From: Gracilimonas sp.
GTDB lineage: Bacteria; Bacteroidota; Rhodothermia; Balneolales; Balneolaceae
Length of the DNA stretch: 64,000 nucleotides
Assembly: GCF_014762685.1 (NCBI RefSeq)
Contig: NZ_JABURM010000006.1
Span: 232,384 to 296,383 of the forward strand
Reading direction: 5' to 3'
Both the position numbers and the translations under genes were made by a program. The notes below the pieces were generated by a model, which saw only the letters and a program-made list of their open reading frames with translations, was not told the DNA's origin and did no database searches. Below, in pieces: positions 9,744-18,325 of the stretch (position 1 is the stretch's first letter; each line of letters begins with the position of its first letter).

Positions 9744-10856
9744 CTATTTAAGGCTTTTATAAAGAATAAATTTCTCATTTTGAGCAATCACCTCAACCGT
9801 CTTAAAGATCTTGTCCAGATGCGTTTTATAATTCAAATGCTGATTGGCAACACAAATAAACCGTCCGCCCGGTTTTAATACTTCCGCAACTTCCTGAAAC
9901 AATTTAATGGAAACCTCAATATTTGTCTCATGCCCAAAATGAAACGGGGGGTTTGATGCAACCAAGTCAAAGGAATCTTTGGCTAAATTCTCAAGCGTAT
10001 CATCCCAGTGATGGTAAGTGTTTTCAGAATCAAGGTTCAGCTTTGAAGATTCAATTGCCAGTACAGAATCATCCATCAAATGAATTTCCGCATCAGGGAT
10101 TTTAAGCTGAAGAGCACGTGCTATCACTCCATTACCTGAAGCCATGTCCAACACCTTTTTATCCTCGAATTTCGGGTCAAGGTGTTCAATTAAAAACTGA
10201 GTAGCATAATCAATATTTCCCCCGGAAAACACTCCATAATATTGCTTCAGCTCTTCCCTATTCTCTTCATCAAAGGAATACAAAATAGAATTAAGCAGGA
10301 CTTCGGGCGGTTTTTTTTTCTTCCTTTTAAGCACCAATACACGAGATTTTTTTCGGGCCCGACTTTGCTCAACATCTTCAAAAAAATCTCCGGCAATGGA
10401 TAATATTTGGGGAGAAAAGTATTTCGTCATGAATGAACAAATTACAATTCCATCTTCAGTCAGTGATTCCGAAAGCTGATTTAGGTAAAACCTAAATAGA
10501 TCGAGCGTTTTGGGAATATTTATAATTCCAATATCTACCTTCTCAGGTAGTGAGGAGAGAGGGGAAAATTGCCGGTCAGAATTCCAATGCAGATTATTAA
10601 GAACCATATTTTGTTCAATAGACTTCTGTTGACTTTTCCTCTCGATTGCAGTCAACGGCTCATACTTATTCAATACACAGCTCAGGAAGCCAAACCTGTC
10701 GTTATAAACAGCAATAGTTTTAGAGTTGAGACGCTCTTCTTCCAGCTTCAGCAGAACGTGTTCTTCTGCTGCACTCCAGGCCCTTAAGGATTTGTTGGTG
10801 GTTTTGGGATATCTGCTGAACTTATATTCAATATCCTTGTACTCAAATGACTTCAA
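9744..10856 (-). CDS. Class I SAM methyltransferase of the RlmG/RsmC type
   Basis: A 370-residue protein built like the RlmG/RsmC rRNA guanine-N2 methyltransferases: a degenerate N-terminal methyltransferase-like half, a lysine-rich linker (LKRKKKKPP) near residue 180, and a C-terminal catalytic half. The latter has the SAM loop LDMASGNGVIARAL near 235, an acidic strand end in IHLMDDS, and motif IV ASNPPFHFGHE near 302, the NPPF signature for base amino-group methylation. E. coli RlmG targets G1835 of 23S rRNA and RsmC G1207 of 16S rRNA; I cannot tell which applies. It starts 11 bp after the unknown upstream gene and is probably co-transcribed with it. Confidence 0.82.
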   Translation of the reverse strand: MKSFEYKDIEYKFSRYPKTTNKSLRAWSAAEEHVLLKLEEERLNSKTIAVYNDRFGFLSCVLNKYEPLTAIERKSQQKSIEQNMVLNNLHWNSDRQFSPLSSLPEKVDIGIINIPKTLDLFRFYLNQLSESLTEDGIVICSFMTKYFSPQILSIAGDFFEDVEQSRARKKSRVLVLKRKKKKPPEVLLNSILYSFDEENREELKQYYGVFSGGNIDYATQFLIEHLDPKFEDKKVLDMASGNGVIARALQLKIPDAEIHLMDDSVLAIESSKLNLDSENTYHHWDDTLENLAKDSFDLVASNPPFHFGHETNIEVSIKLFQEVAEVLKPGGRFICVANQHLNYKTHLDKIFKTVEVIAQNEKFILYKSLK

Positions 10857-10867
10857 GATCTACTCAT

Positions 10868-11434
10868 CTAAAATAAGCTGGTCTGCTCTTTATCTTCTTT
10901 TTGAGCCTGCTCAATTTTTGGCTCGTCGGTTGGTGTAAAGGTTTTAAGCATTTCGGGCATAAAGCGTTTTTCGTAAATGCGCCGGGCAATTCCATGCAGG
11001 GCTTTCTCCCCTCGGGGCGGGATACGCAAAAAACCGCTGTCATCTTCATCCAAAAAACCGAAAGACCGAAGATCATTTACAATCAAGTAAGCAAGTTTCT
11101 CCGTAACGCCTGAATTCTTTTCTACATATTCACGGTGAGGCGGTTCTTCGTCACTTACATAAACCAAGCCAAGCACGTTCAATTCAATATCGGTAAGGGG
11201 GAAACCTTCACTTCCTTTGGTAAGTAAATCATCCCAGGTTTTTTGAGAATAGTATAAGCCAAACCACCACTTGGCCTCACGCAGCAAATGTCCGCTATGG
11301 GCACATGCAAGCTGTTGCCCCGGCCCGGCTTTGCGCGGTTCACCCCGACTGCGATACATATTCACCATCGTAGCCAAATCCAGTTCGTGAATATTAGGCG
11401 GATACTTGAAGTAAAAGTCGCTTCGTTTTTCCAT
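10868..11434 (-). CDS. Conserved hypothetical protein with possible C-terminal clamp-binding motif
   Basis: I do not recognise a family for this 188-residue soluble protein. There is no signal peptide or membrane segment. The middle (FPLTDIELNVLGLVYVS, then EKLAYLIVNDLRSFGFLDED and LRIPPRGEKALHGIARRIYEKR) reads like a winged-helix domain. The last six residues are EQTSLF after a charged, flexible tail; QxxLF at an extreme C-terminus matches the beta-sliding-clamp-binding pentapeptide pattern (QL[S/D]LF) at four of five positions. It lies between topA and a probable rRNA methyltransferase, both nucleic-acid enzymes. DNA-related function is inference only. Confidence 0.6.
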   Translation of the reverse strand: MEKRSDFYFKYPPNIHELDLATMVNMYRSRGEPRKAGPGQQLACAHSGHLLREAKWWFGLYYSQKTWDDLLTKGSEGFPLTDIELNVLGLVYVSDEEPPHREYVEKNSGVTEKLAYLIVNDLRSFGFLDEDDSGFLRIPPRGEKALHGIARRIYEKRFMPEMLKTFTPTDEPKIEQAQKEDKEQTSLF

Positions 11435-11506
11435 GGGATTTTAAAGCTGTCTTTATGTTATTGACAGTAATGAATATAAATCTACAAAAAAAAATTAAAA
11501 CCCACT

Positions 11507-11604
11507 GTCATTCTGAGGACACTTTCGAAGAATCTTCACGAGATCACTTCTGCATGTTGCTTTAAAAGCATGTGAAGATCTTTCGGTAGCACACTCCAGA
11601 CGAC
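11507..11604. repeat. Palindromic intergenic repeat, copy 1 (GTCATNCTGA/GAAGNATCT type)
   Basis: The left arm carries GTCATTCTGAGG (11507-11518) and CGAAGAATCT (11526-11535). The right arm carries degenerate complements, AGATCTTTCGG (11576-11586) and CCAGACGAC (near 11596-11604). The centre TGCTTTAAAAGCA can itself pair. A second unit with the same arm motifs is at 30065-30153. Related CATTCTGA...GAAGAATCT repeats are, to my knowledge, widely dispersed in Bacteroidota genomes. It fills the gap between topA and the next gene. Confidence 0.65.
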
Positions 11605-11623
11605 CACTTCGTTATTACGTGAT

Positions 11624-14170
11624 CTACTTCCCTTTTTCCTTAATCAAATCAACGGCTTTATCCATGGTAAAGTCTTCCGGAGTTTCGCCCTTCGGCAAGC
11701 TGATATTCTTTTTCCCATGCTTGATATAAGGGCCGTATCGACCGGTCATAACTTTAATTGGTTTATCAGTTTCCGGATGTTTCCCCAAGTCTTTAATCTC
11801 GTTACTACCCCTGTTGGATTTTGATTTTTGAGCAAGTAACTCCACCGCCCGATCTAATTCAATATCAAGAACGCTTTCAGCTTTGGGAATAGATTTAAAC
11901 TTCCCGTCATGAACTACAAACGGACCATATCTGCCTACACCGGCCTTCACCACTTTACCTGTTTCAGGATGATCACCCAACGGCCTTGGAAGTTCCAGCA
12001 GTTTTAATGCCAATTCCAGATCAACATCTTCCGGCTTCATATCCTTGAGTAAAGAAACCCGCTTCGGCTTCTTATTTTCTTCCGTCACTTCCCCACGCTG
12101 TACATAAGGGCCATATCGGCCGGAAAGTAAAAAGATGGGTTCACCGGTTTCAGGATCTTTGCCAATAGGCTTATCTTCTTCCTCTGACATTTTAATAAGG
12201 CTTTCCAATTTCTCCAGGGTAATATCACTTGGATCCATATCATTCGGCAAGGAAGTGGTTACATCCTCTCCGTTTTTTTCCATGCGGGCATAGGGGCCAA
12301 ATCGTCCTACTGCTACTTTAATCCCCTCTAAACCATCCAACGGTAAGTCCAAAAGCTTTGCTTCCTGAGGATCAATTTTATCCTCTTGAGTATCCACTTT
12401 AGCTTTCAAACCATTCTCCCCTTTATAATAATCCTCAAGATACTGTACCGGATCTTGTGTTCCGGCAGCTACGGCATCCAGTTTATCTTCCAATAAAGAA
12501 GTGAAGTCACTGTCCACCAGGTCGGGAAAATGTTTTTCAAGAAGTGAGGAAACTGCAAAAGCGGTAAAGGTAGGAATCAATGTTTTTCCATCGCCTTTTG
12601 CGTATCCGCGATCTTGAATTGTACTGATGATAGAGGCATAGGTACTCGGGCGTCCTACTCCTCTTTTTTCTAATTCCTTTACTAAAGTCGCTTCCGTAAA
12701 ACGTGCCGGTGGTTTGGTTTCGTGGCTTACAAAATTAAGGTCGTCCAAAGCAGTTGAATCACCTTCGCTCATTGAGGGAAGAAAATTTTCCTGATTTTCC
12801 AGCGCAGCTTCCGGATCATCACTTCCTTCAACATAAGCACGAAAAAAGCCCGGGAATAAGATCTTTTTACCACCAGCCCTAAAGTCTGCATCTGTTCCAT
12901 TATTTGTAGCGCGGATGGTCACATTGGTGAACTCCAGTTCTGCTTCAGCCATCTGAGTAGCAATGGTTCGCTTCCAGATCAGATCGTATAATTTGAATTC
13001 GCGATCACGCAATCCGGCTTTATCAGGCTTCACAAATCTTGACCCCGACGGGCGAATTGCTTCGTGAGCTTCCTGTGCCGACTTCCCTTTTTTGCTGTAA
13101 TTTCTAACGCGTTCAAACAGATATTCTTCGCCGTATTCTTCCGTCACTGCATCGCGGGCAGCACCAATGGCCTGACCGGATAGCTGTGTGGAATCGGTAC
13201 GCATGTAGGTGATAAAGCCTTTTTCATATAATTTTTGAGCCACACTCATGGTATCCCTGGCTGAAAATCCAAACTTACGGTTGGCCTCCTGCTGCAGGGT
13301 AGAAGTAATAAATGGAGGGGCCGGATTTCGCTTTTGTGTCTTCACATCCACATTAATGACTGACCATTTGGCTTCTTTCAGGTCATCAACCAGTCCTTTG
13401 GCTTTATCTTCATCCAGCAGAACAACGGAATCCGGCTTTTTAAGCTTTCCGGTGTTTTCATCAAAATCTTTACCACTGGCCAAACGCTTCTCGTTGAGAT
13501 GAGTAAGGTCAGCATCAAACTTATCCTTGTCACCTTCTTTGTGAAGCTGCGCCTTCAAATCATAATAGGTCGCACTTTTGAATTTCATGCGTTCGCGTTC
13601 TCGTTCCACCAAAAACTCAACCGCTACCGATTGTACTCTTCCGGCAGATAATCCCGGGGATATCTTTTTCCACAGCAGCGGTGATACGGTATATCCGGCC
13701 AGGCGATCCAAAATACGTCGCGTTTCCTGTGCGTGAACTAAATTCATGTCGATATCTCGTGTATTTTCCAGAGCATTCAAAACCGCTTCTTTGGTAATCT
13801 CACGAAACACCATCCGTTTTACCGGAACCTTAGGTTTTAGGATTTCCATCAAATGCCATGAAATTGCTTCTCCTTCCCGGTCTTCATCCGTAGCCAAAAT
13901 CAATTCATCGGCATCTTTAAGTAATTTTTTGAGCCGGGTTACCACTTTCTTTTTCGAAGAAGGAACCACATAGAGCGGATCAAAACGATCGTCTACATTA
14001 ATGCCCAAATTAGACCAACTCTCTTTTTTATACTTGGCAGGTATTTCTTTAGCAGAAGACGGGAGATCCCGAATATGACCCATGGAAGAGTCCACTACAT
14101 ACCCATCAGGTAAGTATTTCTTAATGGTTTTAGTTTTTGTAGGTGACTCTACAATTACGAGACTTTTCAT
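11624..14170 (-). CDS. topA: DNA topoisomerase I (type IA)
   Basis: Relaxes negative supercoils by single-strand passage. It begins MKSLVIVESPTKTKTIKKYL, the Toprim domain, followed by the acidic TDEDREGEAISWHL motif near residue 115. The catalytic tyrosine lies in GFITYMRTDST near 315, followed by EAHEAIRPS. Instead of cysteine zinc fingers, the C-terminal ~280 residues hold four repeats centred on GRFGPYARMEKNG, GRYGPYVQRGE, GRYGPFVVHDGK and GRYGPYIKHGKK (Toprim_C_rpt type), as in several Bacteroidota and other phyla. 848 residues is normal for this architecture. It starts 13 bp after the peroxiredoxin gene, suggesting co-transcription. Confidence 0.98.
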   Translation of the reverse strand: MKSLVIVESPTKTKTIKKYLPDGYVVDSSMGHIRDLPSSAKEIPAKYKKESWSNLGINVDDRFDPLYVVPSSKKKVVTRLKKLLKDADELILATDEDREGEAISWHLMEILKPKVPVKRMVFREITKEAVLNALENTRDIDMNLVHAQETRRILDRLAGYTVSPLLWKKISPGLSAGRVQSVAVEFLVERERERMKFKSATYYDLKAQLHKEGDKDKFDADLTHLNEKRLASGKDFDENTGKLKKPDSVVLLDEDKAKGLVDDLKEAKWSVINVDVKTQKRNPAPPFITSTLQQEANRKFGFSARDTMSVAQKLYEKGFITYMRTDSTQLSGQAIGAARDAVTEEYGEEYLFERVRNYSKKGKSAQEAHEAIRPSGSRFVKPDKAGLRDREFKLYDLIWKRTIATQMAEAELEFTNVTIRATNNGTDADFRAGGKKILFPGFFRAYVEGSDDPEAALENQENFLPSMSEGDSTALDDLNFVSHETKPPARFTEATLVKELEKRGVGRPSTYASIISTIQDRGYAKGDGKTLIPTFTAFAVSSLLEKHFPDLVDSDFTSLLEDKLDAVAAGTQDPVQYLEDYYKGENGLKAKVDTQEDKIDPQEAKLLDLPLDGLEGIKVAVGRFGPYARMEKNGEDVTTSLPNDMDPSDITLEKLESLIKMSEEEDKPIGKDPETGEPIFLLSGRYGPYVQRGEVTEENKKPKRVSLLKDMKPEDVDLELALKLLELPRPLGDHPETGKVVKAGVGRYGPFVVHDGKFKSIPKAESVLDIELDRAVELLAQKSKSNRGSNEIKDLGKHPETDKPIKVMTGRYGPYIKHGKKNISLPKGETPEDFTMDKAVDLIKEKGK

Positions 14171-14183
14171 GCAATAGGGGTAA

Positions 14184-14660
14184 TTATTTCAAATGTTCGA
14201 CCAGCTCTTTTAACTCTCCGGCGTGGTCTTTGGTATTTACTTTTTCGACAATTCCCAAAATAGTACCATCTGTATCAATAACAAAGGCCGAACGTGAAGG
14301 TGCTTCATATTCATTGCCAAACATTTTTTTCTGAACAATGGAATCCGTGGCTTCACCAAATTTATATTCCGGATCTGAAACAAGCGTGAAGTCGATTCCC
14401 TGCTTCTTTGCATATCTCTTATGAGACCCGCAGGTGTCTTTACTTATGGCCACTAAATTATACCCTTTGTCGGCAAACCATTCTGCCTCATCAGCCAGAT
14501 CTTTCGTTTGTCGATCACAACCGCTGGTATTGTTCTTCATATATACGGATACAATAGTCGGTTTATCTAGCAAATCTTTAAAATTAATCTTTTTTTCCTC
14601 TCCGTTTTGAACAGCTTTTATTGTAAAGTCAAAATCGGCTTTGGCTCCGGTCTCAATCAT
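14184..14660 (-). CDS. bcp: Peroxiredoxin of the Bcp/PrxQ type with altered active-site motif
   Basis: A 158-residue thioredoxin-fold peroxidase that should reduce hydrogen and organic peroxides using thioredoxin. The peroxidatic cysteine is in NNTSGCDRQ near residue 48 and the supporting arginine in SRSAFVID near 131. The usual PxxxT/SxxC motif reads MKNNTSGC here, so the conserved proline is methionine. The PrxQ resolving cysteine five residues downstream is absent; the only other cysteine is in SKDTCGSHKRY near 92, where most Bcp proteins have no cysteine. Family assignment is firm; the mechanism (1-Cys or atypical 2-Cys) is open. Confidence 0.88.
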   Translation of the reverse strand: MIETGAKADFDFTIKAVQNGEEKKINFKDLLDKPTIVSVYMKNNTSGCDRQTKDLADEAEWFADKGYNLVAISKDTCGSHKRYAKKQGIDFTLVSDPEYKFGEATDSIVQKKMFGNEYEAPSRSAFVIDTDGTILGIVEKVNTKDHAGELKELVEHLK

Positions 14661-14853
14661 ATGATAAGTTATTTAAATTTCGTTTGGGTTAAGGATTGTG
14701 ATAACTAAAAGTAAGGAGGGAATCGTTCGGTTTCAGCTTATTCCATATCTGATTTATTGATCAGTGGGATTTATTTGATTGATGAAAGTCTCGAATTTTT
14801 CGATACCCTTAAATCATAAAAAAGATGAAACCTTATCGGCTCCACAAGTCGAT

Positions 14854-15417
14854 TTACCTTCTCCACAGCAAAAACTTAGCCACGGCGGCCACTACCAATG
14901 AATGATGAACCGTACCCTCTTTCACCATTTCTAAAAAATCATCCAGCGGCATTGTGTGTACATTAATACGCTCGTTACCATCCAAATTCTGCTCCTGAAC
15001 CTTATGGCAGTTTTTAACTACGTATAAATGCGTATAATTTGCAAGGAAAGCCGGGTTTGAACTCACTTTCCCCAAATATTCCCAATCACTTCCTTCGTAC
15101 CCTGTTTCTTCTAATAATTCGCGTTTTGCAGTTTCTTCCGGCATTTCTCCCGGATCTACCATCCCGCCCGGAAGTTCCAGGGTTGGCTGCTCAATGCCAT
15201 AACGATATTGCTCCACCAAAACGATCTCGTTATTGGGTGTGAGCGGAATCACATTCATCCAATCCGGTGCATCAATAATAGAAAACACAGCCGAAAGATC
15301 TTCCGACTCTAATTTCATGCCCCGGCTTAAAAGTTTGAAAATTTTCGTCGTATATTTGAGCTCTTCATTCGTGGTGACCCACGGTTCAATTGTAAAAGTA
15401 AAATCACGGCTACTCAT
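14854..15417 (-). CDS. Nudix hydrolase, ADP-ribose pyrophosphatase-like
   Basis: The Nudix box is complete (GGMVDPGEMPEETAKRELLEETGY, written here as G-x5-E-x7-REL-x-EE-x-G), around residues 88-110. A glutamate/proline-rich substrate region EQYRYGIEQPTLELPGG precedes it, as in ADP-ribose pyrophosphatases, which split ADP-ribose to AMP and ribose 5-phosphate. The frame is open to 15435, but the ATG at 15415-15417 (MSSRDF) is preferred because the longer form would overlap the divergent gene. That gene, AMP nucleosidase, starts 1 bp away and consumes the AMP product. Substrate is inferred from family and context. Confidence 0.88.
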   Translation of the reverse strand: MSSRDFTFTIEPWVTTNEELKYTTKIFKLLSRGMKLESEDLSAVFSIIDAPDWMNVIPLTPNNEIVLVEQYRYGIEQPTLELPGGMVDPGEMPEETAKRELLEETGYEGSDWEYLGKVSSNPAFLANYTHLYVVKNCHKVQEQNLDGNERINVHTMPLDDFLEMVKEGTVHHSLVVAAVAKFLLWRR

Positions 15418-15418
15418 T

Positions 15419-16600
15419 ATGTCAGATACGCTCAAGTTAGTTAAAGATCAATTTTCTTCGGAAGAAGAACTTAAAAAAGCTATTGATAAAGCGTGCGATT
15501 TGATGGAAGAAATTTATGCCTCCGGGAAATATCCCAAAATGATTGTGGAACGTACGTGGAGTAAACATAATCCTGTGATTGATGGAGAACTGGCCCAACC
15601 CAGAGCCTACCGGTGGTACCTGAAACGTGAGATAGAACGACTTGTAGCTAACGGTGCTACCGTTTTTATCAAACCTTCTCGTGAAGTGTTGCCATTAAAT
15701 AACCCTGAACTTTTTGACAATCTGGATGAAAACGAATGGGATATCACCCAAAAGAAATTATTTCTTTTCCGGGCTGAACGAATTGATATATCACTTGACC
15801 GACTCCAACATTACACCGGAACCAAGCCTGAGGATTTCCAGCGATATATTCTTTTCACAAACTATGATATGCACGTGGATGTATTCCTCGAGAAATTTCC
15901 GGACTGCAAAAAACCTTCAAGAGCAGATGTTCAAATGCCGGCTTACCACCATGTATTAGAGAATAACTCCGGCCTTACCTTAGTCAATATTGGAGTGGGC
16001 CCTTCAAACGCTAAAACTATTACCGATCATGTGGGCGTACTCCGTTCCGATGCCATGGTAATGGTTGGGCATTGCGGGGGATTGAGAAATCACCAGGATA
16101 TTGGAGATTTTGTTTTGGCTAACGGGTACTATCGAGCCGATAAAGTACTGGATGATTTATTTCCGATCGGAATCCCCATCTCTCCAAATTATATCCTGAA
16201 CCGCTACCTAAAAGAAGTGCTCGACCAGCATGAGATGGAACACCGTATCGGAACGGTTTACACCACGGCTAACAGAAACTGGGAGTTCTCAAAGGCAAAG
16301 TCGGTGGAAGAAATTCACCAGAGCCGAAGCGTAGCTATTGATATGGAGTCATCTACTGTGGCCACTAATGGATTTCGTTATCGCATCCCGCACGCTACTC
16401 TCCTTTGTGTGAGTGACAAGCCGCTCCACGGAAAACCCAAACTTTCCGAACATGCCCAATCTTTTTACCAAAACTCCAAAGAAATGCATCTGGAAATGGT
16501 TATCGAAGCCTTCCAAATGGTCAAGGATAATTATCCGGAAGGACTGCCTAATTCCAGCATCCGCGCCTTTAACGAACCGCTGATGGGTGGGACGGAGTAG
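15419..16600 (+). CDS. amn: AMP nucleosidase
   Basis: Splits AMP into adenine and ribose 5-phosphate. The protein matches the short Bacteroidota form of Amn: N-terminal MIVERTWSKHNPVIDGELAQPRAYRWYL, then a phosphorylase-fold catalytic domain with NIGVGPSNAKT near residue 190, VGHCGGLRNHQDIGD, and the nucleoside-binding AIDMESSTVATNG near 317. A longer in-frame extension back to 15233 exists, but the conserved protein begins at the ATG at 15419. That start lies 1 bp from the start codon of the divergent Nudix hydrolase, so its promoter must lie inside that gene or the transcript is nearly leaderless. Confidence 0.94.
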   Translation: MSDTLKLVKDQFSSEEELKKAIDKACDLMEEIYASGKYPKMIVERTWSKHNPVIDGELAQPRAYRWYLKREIERLVANGATVFIKPSREVLPLNNPELFDNLDENEWDITQKKLFLFRAERIDISLDRLQHYTGTKPEDFQRYILFTNYDMHVDVFLEKFPDCKKPSRADVQMPAYHHVLENNSGLTLVNIGVGPSNAKTITDHVGVLRSDAMVMVGHCGGLRNHQDIGDFVLANGYYRADKVLDDLFPIGIPISPNYILNRYLKEVLDQHEMEHRIGTVYTTANRNWEFSKAKSVEEIHQSRSVAIDMESSTVATNGFRYRIPHATLLCVSDKPLHGKPKLSEHAQSFYQNSKEMHLEMVIEAFQMVKDNYPEGLPNSSIRAFNEPLMGGTE

Positions 16601-16658
16601 AACATCGCACTTCCAGCAAAGAACTTCCAACGTTGAACTGTTTTGTGGTCATCCGCGC

Positions 16659-16742
16659 AACTCCGCGTTTCATCTGCGAGCCTCTGCGTGAAACATTTGG
16701 TCGAATCTTACTCTTTTTTTCTCGCGGAGTTTGACGCAGAGG
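16659..16742. repeat. Intergenic repeat with crossed inverted arms
   Basis: AACTCCGCG (16659-16667) is complementary to CGCGGAGTT (16723-16731), and CCTCTGCGT (16681-16689) to ACGCAGAGG (16734-16742). The arms interleave, so two alternative hairpins rather than one are possible. The words CTCTGCGTGAAAC and GACGCAGAGG resemble dispersed intergenic repeats I associate with Bacteroidota genomes. It lies between amn and radC; the remainder of this 255-bp gap shows nothing recognisable. Confidence 0.5.
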
Positions 16743-16855
16743 TTAGCAGAGACCCATAATCCTAAAGAATAAATAATCACTCATCTGAAAAATAATGTGT
16801 AAGGAATCCGTTTTTCATCGCTCTAACTAAGAAAGAATAAAACAAACTTAGAGCC

Positions 16856-17572
16856 ATGAACTTTGAAGAATCCTTCTCCGTAGAAAACTTCCATAAGCGC
16901 ACTGTCAAAGATATGCTCCCCGATGAGCAGCCCCGGGAAAAACTTATGAATTATGGAGCCGACTCCCTTTCTGACTCCGAACTCCTTGCTATCCTAATCC
17001 GCACGGGCACCAAAAAACTGAATGTGATTGACACCGCCAAAGCCCTGCTTGATCAATTTGGAGGGTTGCATAACCTAGTGCGCAAAGACTGGCAAGCCTT
17101 AAAGGTGATTCCCGGCATCGCCAAAGTAAAAGCCATCACGCTGGAGGCGGCCTTTGAACTTGCCCGACGCCTGCAGGTAGCGTCACTGGGAGAAGAAATC
17201 CAGATCACTTCTCCCGAAGATGTGAATGCCTACTTTGCGCCAAAACTTCGTCATCTCACCAAAGAAACTTTCATCGTCGGCTTTCTGAATAACAGCAAAA
17301 AGCTGATGGGTTTTTCAAAGATCAGCAACGGCGGAAAAACAGCCACCATCGTGGATACAGCCGAGGTTATGCGGCAGGCCGTTCTTAACGAAGCCAACTC
17401 CATCGTATTAGTCCACAACCATCCCTCCGGGCATAACAAAGCTTCCACTGCCGACATCCAGCTCACCAAGCGCATCGCCGAATGTGGAAAAATATTTGGG
17501 ATTCCTGTTGATGACCATGTGATTATCGCCGGGTATGATTTTGTGAGTTTAAGAAGTGAAGGACTGTTTTAA
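16856..17572 (+). CDS. radC: RadC/JAB-domain protein
   Basis: A 238-residue RadC family protein. The N-terminal half carries a helix-hairpin-helix-like segment (ALIRTGTK-type ILIRTGTKKLNV, then VIPGIAKVKAITLEAAFELARR). The C-terminal half is a JAB1/MPN metalloprotease-like domain with the JAMM ligands in VLVHNHPSGHNKASTADIQLTKR near residue 185. The biochemical role of RadC is unsettled; a direct DNA-repair role from early genetics has been doubted, and links to natural transformation are reported for some species. It stands alone, followed by a long palindrome. Confidence 0.93.
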   Translation: MNFEESFSVENFHKRTVKDMLPDEQPREKLMNYGADSLSDSELLAILIRTGTKKLNVIDTAKALLDQFGGLHNLVRKDWQALKVIPGIAKVKAITLEAAFELARRLQVASLGEEIQITSPEDVNAYFAPKLRHLTKETFIVGFLNNSKKLMGFSKISNGGKTATIVDTAEVMRQAVLNEANSIVLVHNHPSGHNKASTADIQLTKRIAECGKIFGIPVDDHVIIAGYDFVSLRSEGLF

Positions 17573-17583
17573 TTAATAATTTT

Positions 17584-17628
17584 AAATTTTGAATGTTAAA
17601 TGAGCAGTTTATTTAACATTCAAAATTT
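17584..17628. terminator. 18-bp perfect AT-rich palindrome after radC
   Basis: AAATTTTGAATGTTAAAT (17584-17601) pairs perfectly with 17611-17628 around a 9-base loop. There is no T-run after it, so termination is possible but not certain. A shortened third copy of the right arm (CATTCAACATT) follows directly. Confidence 0.6.
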
Positions 17629-17671
17629 AGCATTCAACATTGCCTATTGGATATTGAATCCCTTTTCTCCC

Positions 17672-17679
17672 TACCTTTG
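17672..17679 (+). promoter_or_regulatory. Bacteroidota-type -7 promoter element
   Basis: TACCTTTG matches the TAnnTTTG consensus of the Bacteroidota housekeeping sigma factor. It lies 30 bases before the ATG of the gamma-carbonic-anhydrase-like gene. A TTG about 22 bases upstream (17647-17649) may be the -33 element, though the spacing is not ideal. Confidence 0.55.
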
Positions 17680-17709
17680 TAAAAATACACTCTCACCAAT
17701 CCTGTATCC

Positions 17710-18252
17710 ATGATCTACGAATTTTTAAAGAGCAGTCCTCAATTTGATGAAACTGTTTTTGTTGCTCCGAGTGCTGATATCATCGGTGATGTTACTATTG
17801 GAAAAGAAAGCAGCATCTGGTTTAATGTTACAATCCGTGGCGACGTCAATTACATCCAAATTGGAGATAAAAGTAATGTGCAGGATAACGTGTGCATCCA
17901 CGTGATGAACCAAACCGGTCCGACTATTATCGGGAATGAAGTTACGATAGGGCACGGAGCCATTGTGCACGGGTGTACGGTTCACGACCGCGTACTGGTT
18001 GGAATGAATGTGACCATTTTGGATGAAGCGGTGGTAGAATCCGATGTGATAATAGCCGCAGGCTCACTTGTTCCTCCCGGAAAAACACTGGAAAGCGGGT
18101 ACATGTATATGGGCTCACCCGCCAAACAAACCCGCAAGCTGACGGAAGAAGAGCTGGCTTCCATTCCGAAATATGCCACTAATTACATAAAATATTCCCG
18201 CGCTTACCAGCAAAAAGATCAATACGACGAAAATCCTTTTTATAATAAGTAA
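17710..18252 (+). CDS. Gamma carbonic anhydrase family protein (left-handed beta helix)
   Basis: A 180-residue hexapeptide-repeat protein of the YrdA/PaaY/gamma-CA group. The regular I/V-G-x-x repeats form a left-handed beta helix (IIGDVTIGKESSIWFNVTIRGDV, then IGDKSNVQDNVCIHV). The three zinc histidines sit at the expected places: CIHVMN, IGHGAIVHGCTV (two histidines). A C-terminal helix (TRKLTEEELASIPKYATNYIKYSRAYQ) follows as usual. Members bind zinc and some hydrate CO2, but many are uncharacterised, so activity is not assured. Confidence 0.9.
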   Translation: MIYEFLKSSPQFDETVFVAPSADIIGDVTIGKESSIWFNVTIRGDVNYIQIGDKSNVQDNVCIHVMNQTGPTIIGNEVTIGHGAIVHGCTVHDRVLVGMNVTILDEAVVESDVIIAAGSLVPPGKTLESGYMYMGSPAKQTRKLTEEELASIPKYATNYIKYSRAYQQKDQYDENPFYNK

Positions 18253-18266
18253 TTGGAAATGTTGAA

Positions 18267-18304
18267 TTATGGATTTTTGAATTAGAACAATTCAAAATCC
18301 ATAA
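18267..18304. repeat. Long AT-rich palindrome between the gamma-CA-like gene and hemW
   Basis: TTATGGATTTTTGAATT (18267-18283) pairs with AATTCAAAATCCATAA (18289-18304) with one bulged base. A truncated third copy of the right arm (AATTCAAAATT) follows at about 18310-18320, ending 6 bases before the hemW start codon, so the structure could also affect hemW translation. Confidence 0.55.
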
Positions 18305-18325
18305 TTTTTAATTCAAAATTCCCCT

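Noticed and set aside
15233..15418. N-terminal extension of amn over the Nudix gene
   Set aside because: The family starts at the ATG at 15419; the extension is the Nudix gene read on the other strand.
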